Made by a program: the position numbers and the translations under genes. Below are positions 34,557 through 43,428 of a stretch of DNA of 64,000 nucleotides, in pieces (the first letter of the stretch is position 1; each line of letters starts with the position of its first letter). The notes under the pieces were generated by a model. That model saw only the letters and a list, made by a program, of their open reading frames with translations, made no database searches and was not told where the DNA came from. This DNA comes from Celeribacter baekdonensis (GTDB lineage: Bacteria; Pseudomonadota; Alphaproteobacteria; Rhodobacterales; Rhodobacteraceae). The stretch covers positions 62,001 to 126,000 of the forward strand of contig NZ_FNBL01000008.1 in NCBI RefSeq assembly GCF_900102315.1, given 5' to 3'.

Positions 34557-37349
34557 CTATCCCTCACAGGCCGGGCGCGCAAGCACCTGATCCAAGATCA
34601 GCGCCGCCGCCCGCGCCCGCACGGCCACCTCTTCGGACAGCGCCGCCATGCTCACCGCCCCGTTTGAACGCAGCAAAAACGCCCGGCCACCCTCGCCCAC
34701 GGCCTCCGGGTCGAGTTTTTCGCCGGTCAAAAGCCGGGCCGCCGATTGCAGCCGCCACATCAACCGATAGGTCTCACAAAGCAACGCATGTTCCGCCTCG
34801 GTGAGCCAGCCACACTCCAACCCGGCCCGCAATTGCGCATAGACATCCTGACAGCCGGCGCCTGCGATCAATGCGGCGGCTTCCGCACTCAGTTCAATAT
34901 CCATCATCCGACCGGGACCGTTTTTGGGGTCCCAAAGCGAGCCGGGTTTGGCCTCGGCCAAGCGCACGCGCATCTGCTGAGTCTCTTGCCGGATGCGGGA
35001 TTCGTCTTTCGGCGCGGTGATGATCTCGGTGCGAAACGCCTCAACGGCAGTGACCAAAGCCTGATCCCCGGCAATCGCCGTGCCCCGTGTCAGCGCCAGA
35101 TGTTCCCAAACCCATGCCTCGTTTTTCTGATAGTTTTCAAAGCTTTCATAGGAGGTTGCCACAGGCCCCTGTTTGCCCGAAGGCCTGAGACGCATATCGA
35201 CCTCATACAGCCGCCCTTCGGCGGTTTGGGCGGTCATCGCGGTGATCAGGGCTTGGGTCAGACGCGCGTAATAGGTGCGCGCGGGCAAGGCGCGTGGGCC
35301 ATCCGAGGCCTCAACACCTCCCGCGTCATAGATCACGATCATGTCCAGATCAGAGGCCGCCGTCAGCCGCCCCGCGCCCAGAGAGCCCATGCCCAAAACC
35401 ATCGCGCCCTTGCCCGGTGGCGGGCCATATTTGCCGGAAAATTCGGCTACAACGCGCGGATAAAGCGCGGCCACACAGGCCACCGCAAGATCGCAATATT
35501 GTGCCCCGGCCTCATCGGCGGTGATCAAATCGCGCAACTGATGCACACCGACGCGGAAATGCCATTCCTTGGCCCAGCGACGGCAGGTATCAAGTTGGCG
35601 CTCATAATCCCCGGCGCGTTCCAACACGTCGCACAGTTCCGCCGTGATCCCCGCGCGCCCCGGCCAAGGCGCAAAAAACGACCCGCCGATGACCGCGTCC
35701 AGAACGCCCGCGTTTCGCGACAGGTAGCGCGCCAAATGCGGCGCGGTGGAGACGATGTCGAGGATCAGGTCAATCAACTGCGGATTGGCCTCGAACAAGG
35801 CAAAAAGTTGCACCCCCGCGGGCAGACCGGCCAGGAAACCGTCAAGGTGGCTGAGCGCCTCCGTCGGACGATCAAGCCGTTGAATCCGCGCCAAAAGATC
35901 GGGTTTGAGCCGATCAAAAATCTGTTGTGCCCGCAACGTGCGCAGGCAAGGATAGGTTGACCAGCGCTTGGTGATTTCCTCCTGTTCGGGCGGCAAATCC
36001 GGCGCGGGAGCGGTCTCTCCGGGGGCAAAAAACTCCTCGGTCAACCCATGCACCCGCAGGCAGCGTTCACGCAGATCGGTGCGCATCGCCTCCGTCGTCC
36101 GGCCCATCAAGGCGGCCAAACGGTCGAATTCCTCGGGCGTGTTGGGCAGGCTGTGGGTCTGGGCATCGCGCAGCATTTGCAGGCGGTGTTCGACCTCGCG
36201 GTGCGCCTCATAATCACGGCTGAGCGTCTCGGCCACCTCCGCCTCGACCCAGCCCTTTTCGGCCAGTTTCGCCAAGGCGGGCACGGTGCCACGCGCGCGC
36301 AGCTCCGGGTCACGCCCCCCCGCGATCAATTGCCGGGTCTGGGCGAAAAATTCGATCTCGCGAATACCGCCAAGACCCAATTTCATATTGTGCCCTTCGA
36401 GTTTCAGCGCCCCGCCAAGCCCCTTATGGGCGCGAATTTTCAACCGCATGTCATGGGTCTCGCGGATGGCGTTGAAATCAAGGTGCTTGCGCCACACGAA
36501 GGGGGTGAGCTGATTCAAAAACCGCTCCCCCGCCGCAATGTCGCCGGCGCAAGCGCGGGCTTTGATATAGGCGGCGCGTTCCCAGGTCCGCCCAACGCTT
36601 TCGTAATAGCGCTCGGCGGCGTCCATCGAAAAACACACCGGTGTCACCGAGGGGTCCGGGCGCAGGCGCAGATCGGTGCGAAACACATAGCCGTCCCCGG
36701 TCAAATCGGACAGCGAGGCCATGGCACGACGGGTGGCGCGGATAAAGCCTGCGCGCGCTTCCATCTGGTCCACGCCCTCAAACCGGCTTTCGTCAAACAG
36801 GCAAATCAGGTCAATATCCGACGAATAATTCAACTCCGCCGCACCATGTTTGCCCATGGCCAGCGCCACCATACCGCCACAGCTTTCAATGTCGTCTTCG
36901 GTCTGGCCGGGGATTTTACCGCGCTTGATTTCGCGCGCCACATGCGCCCGCATCGCCACATGACAGGCCCGATCCGCCAGCAAAGACAGCGACCCGGTGA
37001 CGTCGCTGAGCGCCCAAACCCCGCCCAGATCACAAAGCGCGGCCAAAAGCGCGATGCGCCGTTTGGCTTGGCGCAGGCCGGGATCGATTTGGTCAAAGGG
37101 CAAGGCCTCAATCCGGGAAATTTCATCGGACAGCGCGCGCATCGGGTCGTCAAAGGCGGGCATCAGCCACGCCGCCTCGGTCAACACCAGACCATGCAGA
37201 TAGGGCGCAGAGCCTGCGGCACCCTGAACAAGGGCGATTTCGTCTTTGGTCAGCCCCGCAACCGCCTCGGCCGCCTCGGCGCCACGCTCGGGATCATAGG
37301 CGCGCGGCAAGCGCGTGATGCGACGGGAAACGGCGCTGATGTCGGACAT
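34557..37349 (-). CDS. glnE: Glutamine synthetase adenylyl-transferase/removase
   Basis: A 930-residue bifunctional enzyme that adds and removes AMP on glutamine synthetase under PII control. Two nucleotidyltransferase domains are visible: the N-terminal one with ELNYSSDIDLICLFDESRFE and the C-terminal one with LTAASDLDMIVIYDAGGVEA, each with the D-x-D metal motif. A cyclic helical region with LGGIREIEFFAQTRQLIAGG follows the first. The start at 37349 has AGGAGG four bases upstream; an earlier in-frame start lacks one. It is a single-gene unit or first of two with the small gene downstream. Confidence 0.96.
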   Translation of the reverse strand: MSDISAVSRRITRLPRAYDPERGAEAAEAVAGLTKDEIALVQGAAGSAPYLHGLVLTEAAWLMPAFDDPMRALSDEISRIEALPFDQIDPGLRQAKRRIALLAALCDLGGVWALSDVTGSLSLLADRACHVAMRAHVAREIKRGKIPGQTEDDIESCGGMVALAMGKHGAAELNYSSDIDLICLFDESRFEGVDQMEARAGFIRATRRAMASLSDLTGDGYVFRTDLRLRPDPSVTPVCFSMDAAERYYESVGRTWERAAYIKARACAGDIAAGERFLNQLTPFVWRKHLDFNAIRETHDMRLKIRAHKGLGGALKLEGHNMKLGLGGIREIEFFAQTRQLIAGGRDPELRARGTVPALAKLAEKGWVEAEVAETLSRDYEAHREVEHRLQMLRDAQTHSLPNTPEEFDRLAALMGRTTEAMRTDLRERCLRVHGLTEEFFAPGETAPAPDLPPEQEEITKRWSTYPCLRTLRAQQIFDRLKPDLLARIQRLDRPTEALSHLDGFLAGLPAGVQLFALFEANPQLIDLILDIVSTAPHLARYLSRNAGVLDAVIGGSFFAPWPGRAGITAELCDVLERAGDYERQLDTCRRWAKEWHFRVGVHQLRDLITADEAGAQYCDLAVACVAALYPRVVAEFSGKYGPPPGKGAMVLGMGSLGAGRLTAASDLDMIVIYDAGGVEASDGPRALPARTYYARLTQALITAMTAQTAEGRLYEVDMRLRPSGKQGPVATSYESFENYQKNEAWVWEHLALTRGTAIAGDQALVTAVEAFRTEIITAPKDESRIRQETQQMRVRLAEAKPGSLWDPKNGPGRMMDIELSAEAAALIAGAGCQDVYAQLRAGLECGWLTEAEHALLCETYRLMWRLQSAARLLTGEKLDPEAVGEGGRAFLLRSNGAVSMAALSEEVAVRARAAALILDQVLARPACEG

Positions 37350-37578
37350 GGTTCCTCCTGAAATCTTGCCCCGAGCATGGCCGATTGCACGTCTTGCGCA
37401 ACCCAAATCGACACGGTTTGGTGCGGGAAATCAGTTGGTGCCACCGATGATCAAAAGCCTCACCCGTGTCGAAACGGCACTTAAGGACGCGGGCCGCTCA
37501 ATCCATATTTTGCGATCGCACCGGCAGATTTGGCGACAGTCGCAGGAGCGCGGATGGCGGTGTTCACACGTTGCGGCG

Positions 37579-38025
37579 TCAAACGCGCGTCGCATAGGCC
37601 GCAAGCAGCGCCGGGAATTGCGCCGGATCAGGCATCCCCTCAAAACTGTGTTGGACCGGGATACGCACCCAAGGCAACCGGGCCGAGGTCATCGTTTCGA
37701 TGAACGGAACGGTCCATTCGGCGACCTCAAACAGGGTCGGCCGCACATTGACCACCGCGTCAAAGCCGGTGATGCGAGTGAACATCCAAGTCTTGCAGAA
37801 AGGGCAGACATAGTGATCCAACTCAGGCCCCTGAATGCCGCCCTTTACCACGTCGCCACTGACGACGCGGAAGCCTTCGGCGGGCACCATCGCGGTCAAG
37901 GAAAAGGCGCTGGCGCTCATCTTCTGACAGCCGCGACAATGACAGGCCGCGGTCATGATCGGGGCCTTTGCCACCTCAATCACCACCTCACCGCATCGGC
38001 ATGAGCCGATTTGGGGCAGTTTCAT
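37579..38025 (-). CDS. GFA-family (Cys-rich zinc-binding) protein
   Basis: A 148-residue protein of the GFA family, named after glutathione-dependent formaldehyde-activating enzyme. The zinc-binding cysteine motifs are GSCRCGEVVIEV, ACHCRGCQKMSASAFSL and HYVCPFCKTWMFTRI. The ATG at 38025 (MKLPQIGSCRC) is taken as start; a GTG four codons earlier is also possible. Family members are mostly of unknown function; the reaction suggested by the name is not established for most of them. The 230 bp between it and glnE show nothing notable. Confidence 0.88.
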   Translation of the reverse strand: MKLPQIGSCRCGEVVIEVAKAPIMTAACHCRGCQKMSASAFSLTAMVPAEGFRVVSGDVVKGGIQGPELDHYVCPFCKTWMFTRITGFDAVVNVRPTLFEVAEWTVPFIETMTSARLPWVRIPVQHSFEGMPDPAQFPALLAAYATRV

Positions 38026-38188
38026 ATCTACAGCCACATTTAATACCCTTGTTTAATACCCTAGTTCAAATTTGGAGGACATCTCATCCTATATCGGCAG
38101 TCAAACACAGCCTCACATTGGGGGCAATAGAAACTGTTTCCCATAAAAAAACACCTAAGCCATTATTTATAATTGCATTTTCAAATTA

Positions 38189-38207
38189 ATGTAAAAAACA
38201 TTCACAT
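38189..38207 (+). promoter_or_regulatory. 19-bp palindrome, distal copy (DUF2852 operon)
   Basis: ATGTAAA-AAACA-TTCACAT, one mismatch from the perfect palindrome at 38247-38265. It lies about 100 bp before the DUF2852 gene, in a markedly AT-rich stretch (38100-38220). Confidence 0.55.
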
Positions 38208-38246
38208 AAACCCTTGCACCAGAAACCCGCCGAACCCATTTTGGTA

Positions 38247-38265
38247 ATGTGAAAGACATTCACAT
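38247..38265 (+). promoter_or_regulatory. 19-bp palindrome, proximal copy (DUF2852 operon)
   Basis: ATGTGAA-AGACA-TTCACAT is a perfect palindrome with a 5-bp centre, 33 bp before the ATG. Together with the copy 58 bp upstream it looks like a repressor or activator site. It resembles the CRP half-site TGTGA/TCACA, but the spacer is 7 rather than 6. Confidence 0.6.
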
Positions 38266-38297
38266 CAAACATCACAACCTTCCGAAAGGGTTCATCA

Positions 38298-38807
38298 ATG
38301 ACCGACGTCACCTCCACCTACACCGCTCAGGATCGCCCTATGGGCTGGTTCCGTCGCGCCGAAGGCTGGCTTGACGATAAGGGCAAAGGGGCCTGGATCG
38401 CCGCAATGGTCCTTGGCTTCGTCTTCGTCTGGCCGGTTGGCCTTGCACTTCTCTTTTACATGATCTGGGGTAAAAAAATGTTCGCTTGTAAAAATCGCTC
38501 TCATCACCGCACTCATCGCTGTGGCTCCCATGGCGAAACCTTCCGTGCCGCCCGCGCCGCCGCTCGCCCGTCTGGCAACAGCGCCTTTGACGCGTATAAG
38601 ACCGAAACGTTGATGCGTCTGGAAGAGGAACAGGATCAATTCGAATCCTTCCTTGAGCGCCTGCGCGCCGCAAAGGACAAGGCCGAGTTTGACCAGTTCA
38701 TGGAGGACCGCGTGAAAAAGGCATCTGAGGCACGTACCAAGGATCATGACGCCAAAGATCATGACGCCAAAGATCATGACGAAAGCGCCGACAAAGAAGA
38801 CGCTTGA
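38298..38807 (+). CDS. DUF2852 membrane protein with Asp/His/Lys repeat tail
   Basis: A 169-residue protein. Residues 15-60 match DUF2852: GWFRRAEGWLDDKGKGAWIA then a membrane segment (AMVLGFVFVWPVGLALLFYM) and IWGKKMF. After a Cys/His-rich patch comes a charged coiled coil (ETLMRLEEEQDQFESFLERL), and the tail repeats KDHDA three times from a 15-bp DNA repeat (38744-38785). AAAGGG precedes the ATG. The gene is 102 bp before an RDD membrane gene. Function unknown; the paired palindromes upstream imply dedicated control. Confidence 0.8.
   Translation: MTDVTSTYTAQDRPMGWFRRAEGWLDDKGKGAWIAAMVLGFVFVWPVGLALLFYMIWGKKMFACKNRSHHRTHRCGSHGETFRAARAAARPSGNSAFDAYKTETLMRLEEEQDQFESFLERLRAAKDKAEFDQFMEDRVKKASEARTKDHDAKDHDAKDHDESADKEDA
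38744..38785 (+). repeat. In-frame 15-bp tandem repeat, about three copies
   Basis: GATCATGACGCCAAA is repeated twice and a third partial unit follows, encoding the (K)DHDAKDHDAKDHDE tail of the DUF2852 protein. Confidence 0.85.
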
Positions 38808-38909
38808 GCCACACACCCGAGATCGGGCAGACTCGACCCTGAGTTTGCCCATCCCGTCCAAGCCCTGAAACCCGTCAAACTGACCTGACACAGAGATGTG
38901 AGTGAGACC

Positions 38910-39368
38910 ATGTTCCACGATGATACCGCCCTTTGGGGCCTTCCCGACCCGGAACGCCAGCCGGGGTTTTACGACGCCGTCCCCACCAAACGTGCGCTTG
39001 CCTTTGTTGTGGACCTGATCGTCACCACCTTGATCGCGGCAATGATCGTACCGTTTACCGCCTTCACCGGAATTTTCTTTTTCCCCTTTCTGGTGGCGGT
39101 GGTCGGGTTTGCCTATCGGGTCGTCACCCTGACAAATGGCTCCGCCACGCTGGGGATGCGCCTGATGGGGATCGAGTTTCGCACCTCAAAGGGCGAGCGT
39201 TTTGATCTTGGCATGGCGCTGTTGCATACGGGGCTGTTCACCGTCTGGTGTACGATGGGCCTGCCGCAGGTGATCTCAGTTGTCTTGATGCTGACAACCG
39301 GGCGCAAACAGGGGCTCAGCGACCTGATTTTAGGGTCGGCGGCAATCAATCGGCCCTCTGCATATTGA
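38910..39368 (+). CDS. RDD-family membrane protein
   Basis: A 152-residue RDD protein with several hydrophobic segments: ALAFVVDLIVTTLIAAMIVP, FTGIFFFPFLVAVVGFAYRV and TVWCTMGLPQVISVVLML. The family's Arg and Asp positions are seen in KRALAFVVD, and GNGSATLGMRLMGI-type sequence (NGSATLGMRLMGIEFR) is present. Function is unknown; some RDD proteins are proposed transporters or Na+/H+ antiporters. The ATG at 38910 is preferred to an in-frame GTG four codons earlier; neither has a strong ribosome site. A terminator follows. Confidence 0.85.
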   Translation: MFHDDTALWGLPDPERQPGFYDAVPTKRALAFVVDLIVTTLIAAMIVPFTAFTGIFFFPFLVAVVGFAYRVVTLTNGSATLGMRLMGIEFRTSKGERFDLGMALLHTGLFTVWCTMGLPQVISVVLMLTTGRKQGLSDLILGSAAINRPSAY

Positions 39369-39400
39369 GATCCGTTTTCAAACTTCCTAAAAATAACGGA

Positions 39401-39424
39401 AAAGGGCGCAGATGCGCCTTTTTT
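39401..39424 (+). terminator. Terminator after the RDD gene
   Basis: AAAGGGCGCA-GA-TGCGCCTTTTTTC, 33 bp after the stop codon. Confidence 0.8.
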
Positions 39425-39560
39425 CTGCGTTTTTGGGACGAAACTCGCAGATGAATTTACTGCGATGTGATCGGGGGGCTTGGCGCGTGGGTCAGGACTT
39501 GCTACCTTCCCTCTGCGTGCCGTTAACGCGCCCTTTGTGAAATCATCCTAAGTCGACTTT

Positions 39561-40421
39561 ATGCGTCATACCCTCCCCCTCGCGCCGCAGTTTTATGTGA
39601 CGGCTCCACAGCCCTGCCCCTATCTTGAGGGCCGGATGGAACGAAAGCTGTTCACCTCCTTGCAGGGCGAGAGCTCCGATCAGCTTAACAACAGCCTGTC
39701 GAAACAAGGGTTCCGGCGGTCACAAAACGTGTTGTACCGTCCAACCTGTGCCGATTGCAGCGCCTGTATGTCTGCCCGCATCCGGGTGGCCGATTTCAAA
39801 CCATCGAAATCGCAACGCCGCGCGATCAACAAAAACAATTACCTCAAACGCGCCGCAACCTCGCCTTGGGCGACCGAGGCGCAATATGAGCTGTTTCGCG
39901 ACTATCTTGAGACCCGGCACGCCGACGGCGGCATGGCCGATATGGATGTGTTTGAATTCGCCGCGATGATCGAAGAAACCCCGATCCGCACCCGCGTCAT
40001 CGAATATTACATCACCTCACGGGGGGGCACGCCGCGCGAATTGGCGGCGACCTGTTTGACCGATCTGTTGGATGACGGCCTCTCTATGGTCTATTCGTTT
40101 TACAAACCCGATTTGGTCAAGGACAGTCTTGGCACCTATGTCATTCTGGATCATATCGAGATCGCCCGCGAGGCTGGCCTGCCTTATGTCTATTTGGGCT
40201 ATTGGGTGCCCGGATCGCCCAAAATGGGCTATAAGGCGCGGTTTTCGGCGCTGGAGGTCTATCAGGGTGGCCAATGGGTCGACATGATAGACCCGGACGA
40301 TTTTTCCGCTGAGGCCCATCCGATTGAATCCGAACCGATCGCGCAACAGGTGGCCAAGATCGACTTGCCGGACACCCATACTGTGCCCCACCCGTCGCGC
40401 GCGCCTCGGTCGGAGTATTAA
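39561..40421 (+). CDS. bpt: Aspartate/glutamate leucyl- or arginyl-transferase
   Basis: A 286-residue protein of the ATE/Bpt family, which adds Leu (Bpt) or Arg (ATE) to the N-terminus of proteins that begin with Asp or Glu, making them ClpAP/ClpS substrates in the N-degron pathway. Motifs: the start [37 protein letters not shown] with the cysteine cluster, [20 protein letters not shown] and [20 protein letters not shown]. In bacteria leucyl transfer is the known reaction. Length is normal. It converges on an unknown gene with an inverted repeat between them. Confidence 0.92.
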   Translation: MRHTLPLAPQFYVTAPQPCPYLEGRMERKLFTSLQGESSDQLNNSLSKQGFRRSQNVLYRPTCADCSACMSARIRVADFKPSKSQRRAINKNNYLKRAATSPWATEAQYELFRDYLETRHADGGMADMDVFEFAAMIEETPIRTRVIEYYITSRGGTPRELAATCLTDLLDDGLSMVYSFYKPDLVKDSLGTYVILDHIEIAREAGLPYVYLGYWVPGSPKMGYKARFSALEVYQGGQWVDMIDPDDFSAEAHPIESEPIAQQVAKIDLPDTHTVPHPSRAPRSEY

Positions 40422-40434
40422 AGCCGTATCCCGT

Positions 40435-40482
40435 TAAAGCGTCACGCCTTTCCTGGTCTCAGGTTAAAGCCATGACGCTTTA
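40435..40482. terminator. Inverted repeat between converging genes
   Basis: TAAAGCGTCA and TGACGCTTTA form a 10-bp perfect stem with a 28-nt loop, ending on the stop codon of the minus-strand gene. It may end both transcripts. Confidence 0.45.
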
Positions 40483-40926
40483 GTGATAGGTGCCGTGCGG
40501 ACGCATCGCATGGGCGTCAACGCGAGCAGCCACTTGAATCAAAAGCCCCAATTGTTCGGCCAAGGACACCGCCAAAGACGCGATGTCGGCCCGGATCAAC
40601 AGCATCGCCATCAAAGCCGCATCCTCGCGCGCGCCCCGCGCCGCAAGGCGGACAAATCGCGCCATCACCGCCTCATCCGCACCCAGACAGGCACAGTCCG
40701 GGTGGTGCCGCATCAAAGGCCGGCGCGCGTGGCGTTCAAACACCATCATCATCTGGCCATAGACCTTGGAAATGTCGCTGTCCTTGCCCGCAATCTGCGC
40801 GCCACGCATCAGCGCCACGACCATTCGACCCTGGGCGTCGAGCTGGTCCATGCGGCCAACCGGTTCGGCACCCTCGGCCTCTCGGGCGGGATCAAGACCA
40901 AAGGGATCGTGGGGAGAATATGACAT
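40480..40926 (-). CDS. Hypothetical helical protein (148 aa)
   Basis: A 148-residue soluble-looking protein. It begins SYSPHDPFGLDPAREAEGAE, has RMVVALMRGAQIAGKDSDIS and DEAVMARFVRLAARGAREDA, and ends with a long helix (ASLAVSLAEQLGLLIQVAAR). There are two Cys near HHPDCACLG. GAAGGA precedes the ATG. I do not recognise a family, but codon use and ribosome site suggest it is real. Confidence 0.6.
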   Translation of the reverse strand: MSYSPHDPFGLDPAREAEGAEPVGRMDQLDAQGRMVVALMRGAQIAGKDSDISKVYGQMMMVFERHARRPLMRHHPDCACLGADEAVMARFVRLAARGAREDAALMAMLLIRADIASLAVSLAEQLGLLIQVAARVDAHAMRPHGTYH

Positions 40927-41003
40927 GGGTGGTCCTTCGATTCATTACCCGAGTATTTTTATCGGATAATTTCAAATCCCACAAACCTTATTTTCCGGAA
41001 AAG

Positions 41004-41031
41004 AAAAGCCCCGCTCAGTGGCGGGGCTTTT
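41004..41031 (-). terminator. Terminator after the TRAP operon
   Basis: AAAAGCCCCGC-TCAGTG-GCGGGGCTTTT, with AAAAG on the left giving a T-run on the minus strand, 29 bp beyond the TRAP large-permease stop codon. Confidence 0.85.
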
Positions 41032-41059
41032 GGTTGTATCACAGGCCAGTCAAAAGGCT

Positions 41060-43414
41060 CTATTTCGACAACAGGTTCGGCACAATCGTGACGATGTCGG
41101 GGAACATCCACAGGATGCCAAGCCCCAGAACCTGAATGAGCACAAAGGGGATGATCCCTCGGTAGATATGCCCCGTGGTCACGGAGGGCGGCGCCACGCC
41201 CCGCAGATAGAACAGGGCAAAGCCAAAGGGCGGTGTGAGGAAGGAGGTCTGAAGGTTGACCGCAATCATGATCGTCACCCATTTCGGGTCCATCGTGCCG
41301 CCGTAGATCACCGGGCCGACGATAGGCACGACAATGTAGATGATCTCAAGGAAATCCAACACAAAGCCCAAGATGAACAGCACCAGCATGACCAAAAGGA
41401 AGACGGTGAATTCATTGTCAAACGAGCGCAGGAAACTTTGGATGTAATGTTCTCCGCCAAACGAGATCACCACGAGGTTCAAAAGCTGCGAGCCGATCAG
41501 AATGGTGAAGACCATCGACGTGACCTTGGCGGTTTCACGCACCACGACCCCCAAAGTGCCATCACCCCACAACACCCAGCAGGCATAGAGAATGCCGAAC
41601 ATCGCGTAATAGAAGGCCACGAGAGCCACGACATAAGCCGCCCAATCTTCAAACGGCACATCGCCCCGGCCCAGACGCAGGTCGAAATTCGACCCGATCA
41701 GGATCATGATGACGACGGAAAACGCCGCGCCCAAAATGATTTTGCCAGATTTATGATGATCGGCCAATTTGCGGTAAGCCGCCAAAAGGATCGCGCCCCC
41801 GGCCCCAAGACCTGCGGCAGGTGTCGGGTTGGTCACACCGCCCAAGATCGAGCCAAGCACGGCAACGATCAACACAAGCGGCGGGAAAACCACACGAAAC
41901 AGTTCGTTTTTACCCAACCGAATCGCCGCCTCTTTGAGACCATAGACCATCAAAAGCGCCGGGATCAGGTAATAGAACGCGGCGGTGCCGGAACTGGTCA
42001 GCGGGCTGACAAACAGCGCATCCATCGCCAAGATGCCCGCGATCCCGGCAGCCCCGATCAGCAAAGGACGCGGATCAGACGACGGTGCCACACCGCGACC
42101 AAAGGCCAAAACAACGCTCAAAAGCACCATCACGGTCAACAGGCCATTGCCGAGTTTCGGCGCGGTGTCCACCGCCACGGCGATCAGCCGGTCGATCTCT
42201 TCCGGGCTGCGCTGAACGCTTTCCACGGCCCCGCCAGCGGCCTCAATCGCGGCCTGTTCCGACAGGGCGGTGTTCCACGCATCCTCGCCATGCAGTTCGA
42301 TCATCGCCACTTCACATTGCTGCGACACATTGGTGCGCAGTGAGGCGCGCGCCCCCGCATCGGTGTATTCCTTGACCAACACCGATTGATTGCCCGCAAT
42401 CCCGACCTGACCAAAGACAATCGCGCCGCCGATCAAAATCACCGGGATCGCCAGGAACCACAACAGGCCTTCGCGGCGGGTGATGGTGTCATGGCTGGTG
42501 TGCGACAGATGCACGGGCGGGGCTTTGTGCGGGTTCAACAACGCATAGCCAAAGGCGTAAAGCGCATAGAGGAAGGCTAGGAAAATCCCCGGCAACATTG
42601 CCGCCTGGAACAAGGTGCCGACAGACACCACCGCCGGTTTGCCCAGATAGGTCAAAGCATCGCTACAGCCCACGGCCTGTGCCCGCGCCTCTTGGGCGGC
42701 GGAATAAAGATCGCCCGCCAATGTGCCGAGCAAAACGATCACGATGGAGGGCGGAATGATCTGACCCAACGTGCCCGAGGCGGCGATGACGCCGGTGGCA
42801 AGCTCTGGCGAATAATTGTGCCGCAACATGGTCGGCAGTGACAAAAGCCCCATGGTCACCACGGTCGCACCCACGATGCCGGTCGAAGCAGCCAAAAAGG
42901 CACCGACGATGACCACGGACACTGCCAAACCACCGGGGATCGGGCCAAAGACCCGCGCCATGGTGGTCAACAGATCGTTGGCAATTTTAGACCGTTCCAG
43001 AACGATCCCCATCATTACGAACATCAAAACCGCCAACAGCGTTTCGATCGAAGCCCCCGCAAAGACGCGTTCGTTCATCCGATTGACGATAAAGGACAGG
43101 TTGCGATCAATCGCCTGTTCCCAACCGCCCTCAAACAAGGGCTGCATATAGGTGGGCAAATCTGGATATCTGAAATGCGAAATGGTGACCGGATTCACCC
43201 CGGAATTGACCAGATCACGATAGGCCTGCGCATTGGTATCAAGCGCCTGGTGCACCAAGATCCCGGCACTGTCCAACGCGGCAATGATGCCAAAGGACAA
43301 CAACCCCGCGCCGCCAATGGCAAAGGCCACCGGGAAGCCTGTGAGAATTCCACTGAACAGACAGAGGAACACGATGATGAGGCCAATTTCTACGCCATCA
43401 AGTCCGAAAAACAT
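41060..43414 (-). CDS. TRAP transporter large permease (DctM type), oversized
   Basis: A 784-residue polytopic membrane protein of the TRAP large-subunit family. The N-terminal part is typical (GLIIVFLCLFSGILTGFPVA, then LLAVLMFVMMGIVLERSKIA, GAFLAASTGIVGATVVTMGL, TGVIAASGTLGQIIPPSIVI). Standard DctM is about 430 residues; here there are some 300 extra residues in the middle, including a periplasmic-looking stretch with two Cys and additional hydrophobic segments, before DLLMVLFILGF-like C-terminal helices and LVMLVLFILGFVLDFLEIIY. GAGGGA lies eight bases before the ATG at 43414. It is transcribed after the small permease across three 60-bp repeats. Confidence 0.88.
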   Translation of the reverse strand: MFFGLDGVEIGLIIVFLCLFSGILTGFPVAFAIGGAGLLSFGIIAALDSAGILVHQALDTNAQAYRDLVNSGVNPVTISHFRYPDLPTYMQPLFEGGWEQAIDRNLSFIVNRMNERVFAGASIETLLAVLMFVMMGIVLERSKIANDLLTTMARVFGPIPGGLAVSVVIVGAFLAASTGIVGATVVTMGLLSLPTMLRHNYSPELATGVIAASGTLGQIIPPSIVIVLLGTLAGDLYSAAQEARAQAVGCSDALTYLGKPAVVSVGTLFQAAMLPGIFLAFLYALYAFGYALLNPHKAPPVHLSHTSHDTITRREGLLWFLAIPVILIGGAIVFGQVGIAGNQSVLVKEYTDAGARASLRTNVSQQCEVAMIELHGEDAWNTALSEQAAIEAAGGAVESVQRSPEEIDRLIAVAVDTAPKLGNGLLTVMVLLSVVLAFGRGVAPSSDPRPLLIGAAGIAGILAMDALFVSPLTSSGTAAFYYLIPALLMVYGLKEAAIRLGKNELFRVVFPPLVLIVAVLGSILGGVTNPTPAAGLGAGGAILLAAYRKLADHHKSGKIILGAAFSVVIMILIGSNFDLRLGRGDVPFEDWAAYVVALVAFYYAMFGILYACWVLWGDGTLGVVVRETAKVTSMVFTILIGSQLLNLVVISFGGEHYIQSFLRSFDNEFTVFLLVMLVLFILGFVLDFLEIIYIVVPIVGPVIYGGTMDPKWVTIMIAVNLQTSFLTPPFGFALFYLRGVAPPSVTTGHIYRGIIPFVLIQVLGLGILWMFPDIVTIVPNLLSK

Positions 43415-43428
43415 GTCTTTGATCCCTC

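Noticed and set aside
38247-38265. CRP site
   Set aside because: The half-sites match TGTGA/TCACA, but the spacer is 7 rather than 6 and the palindrome extends outward.
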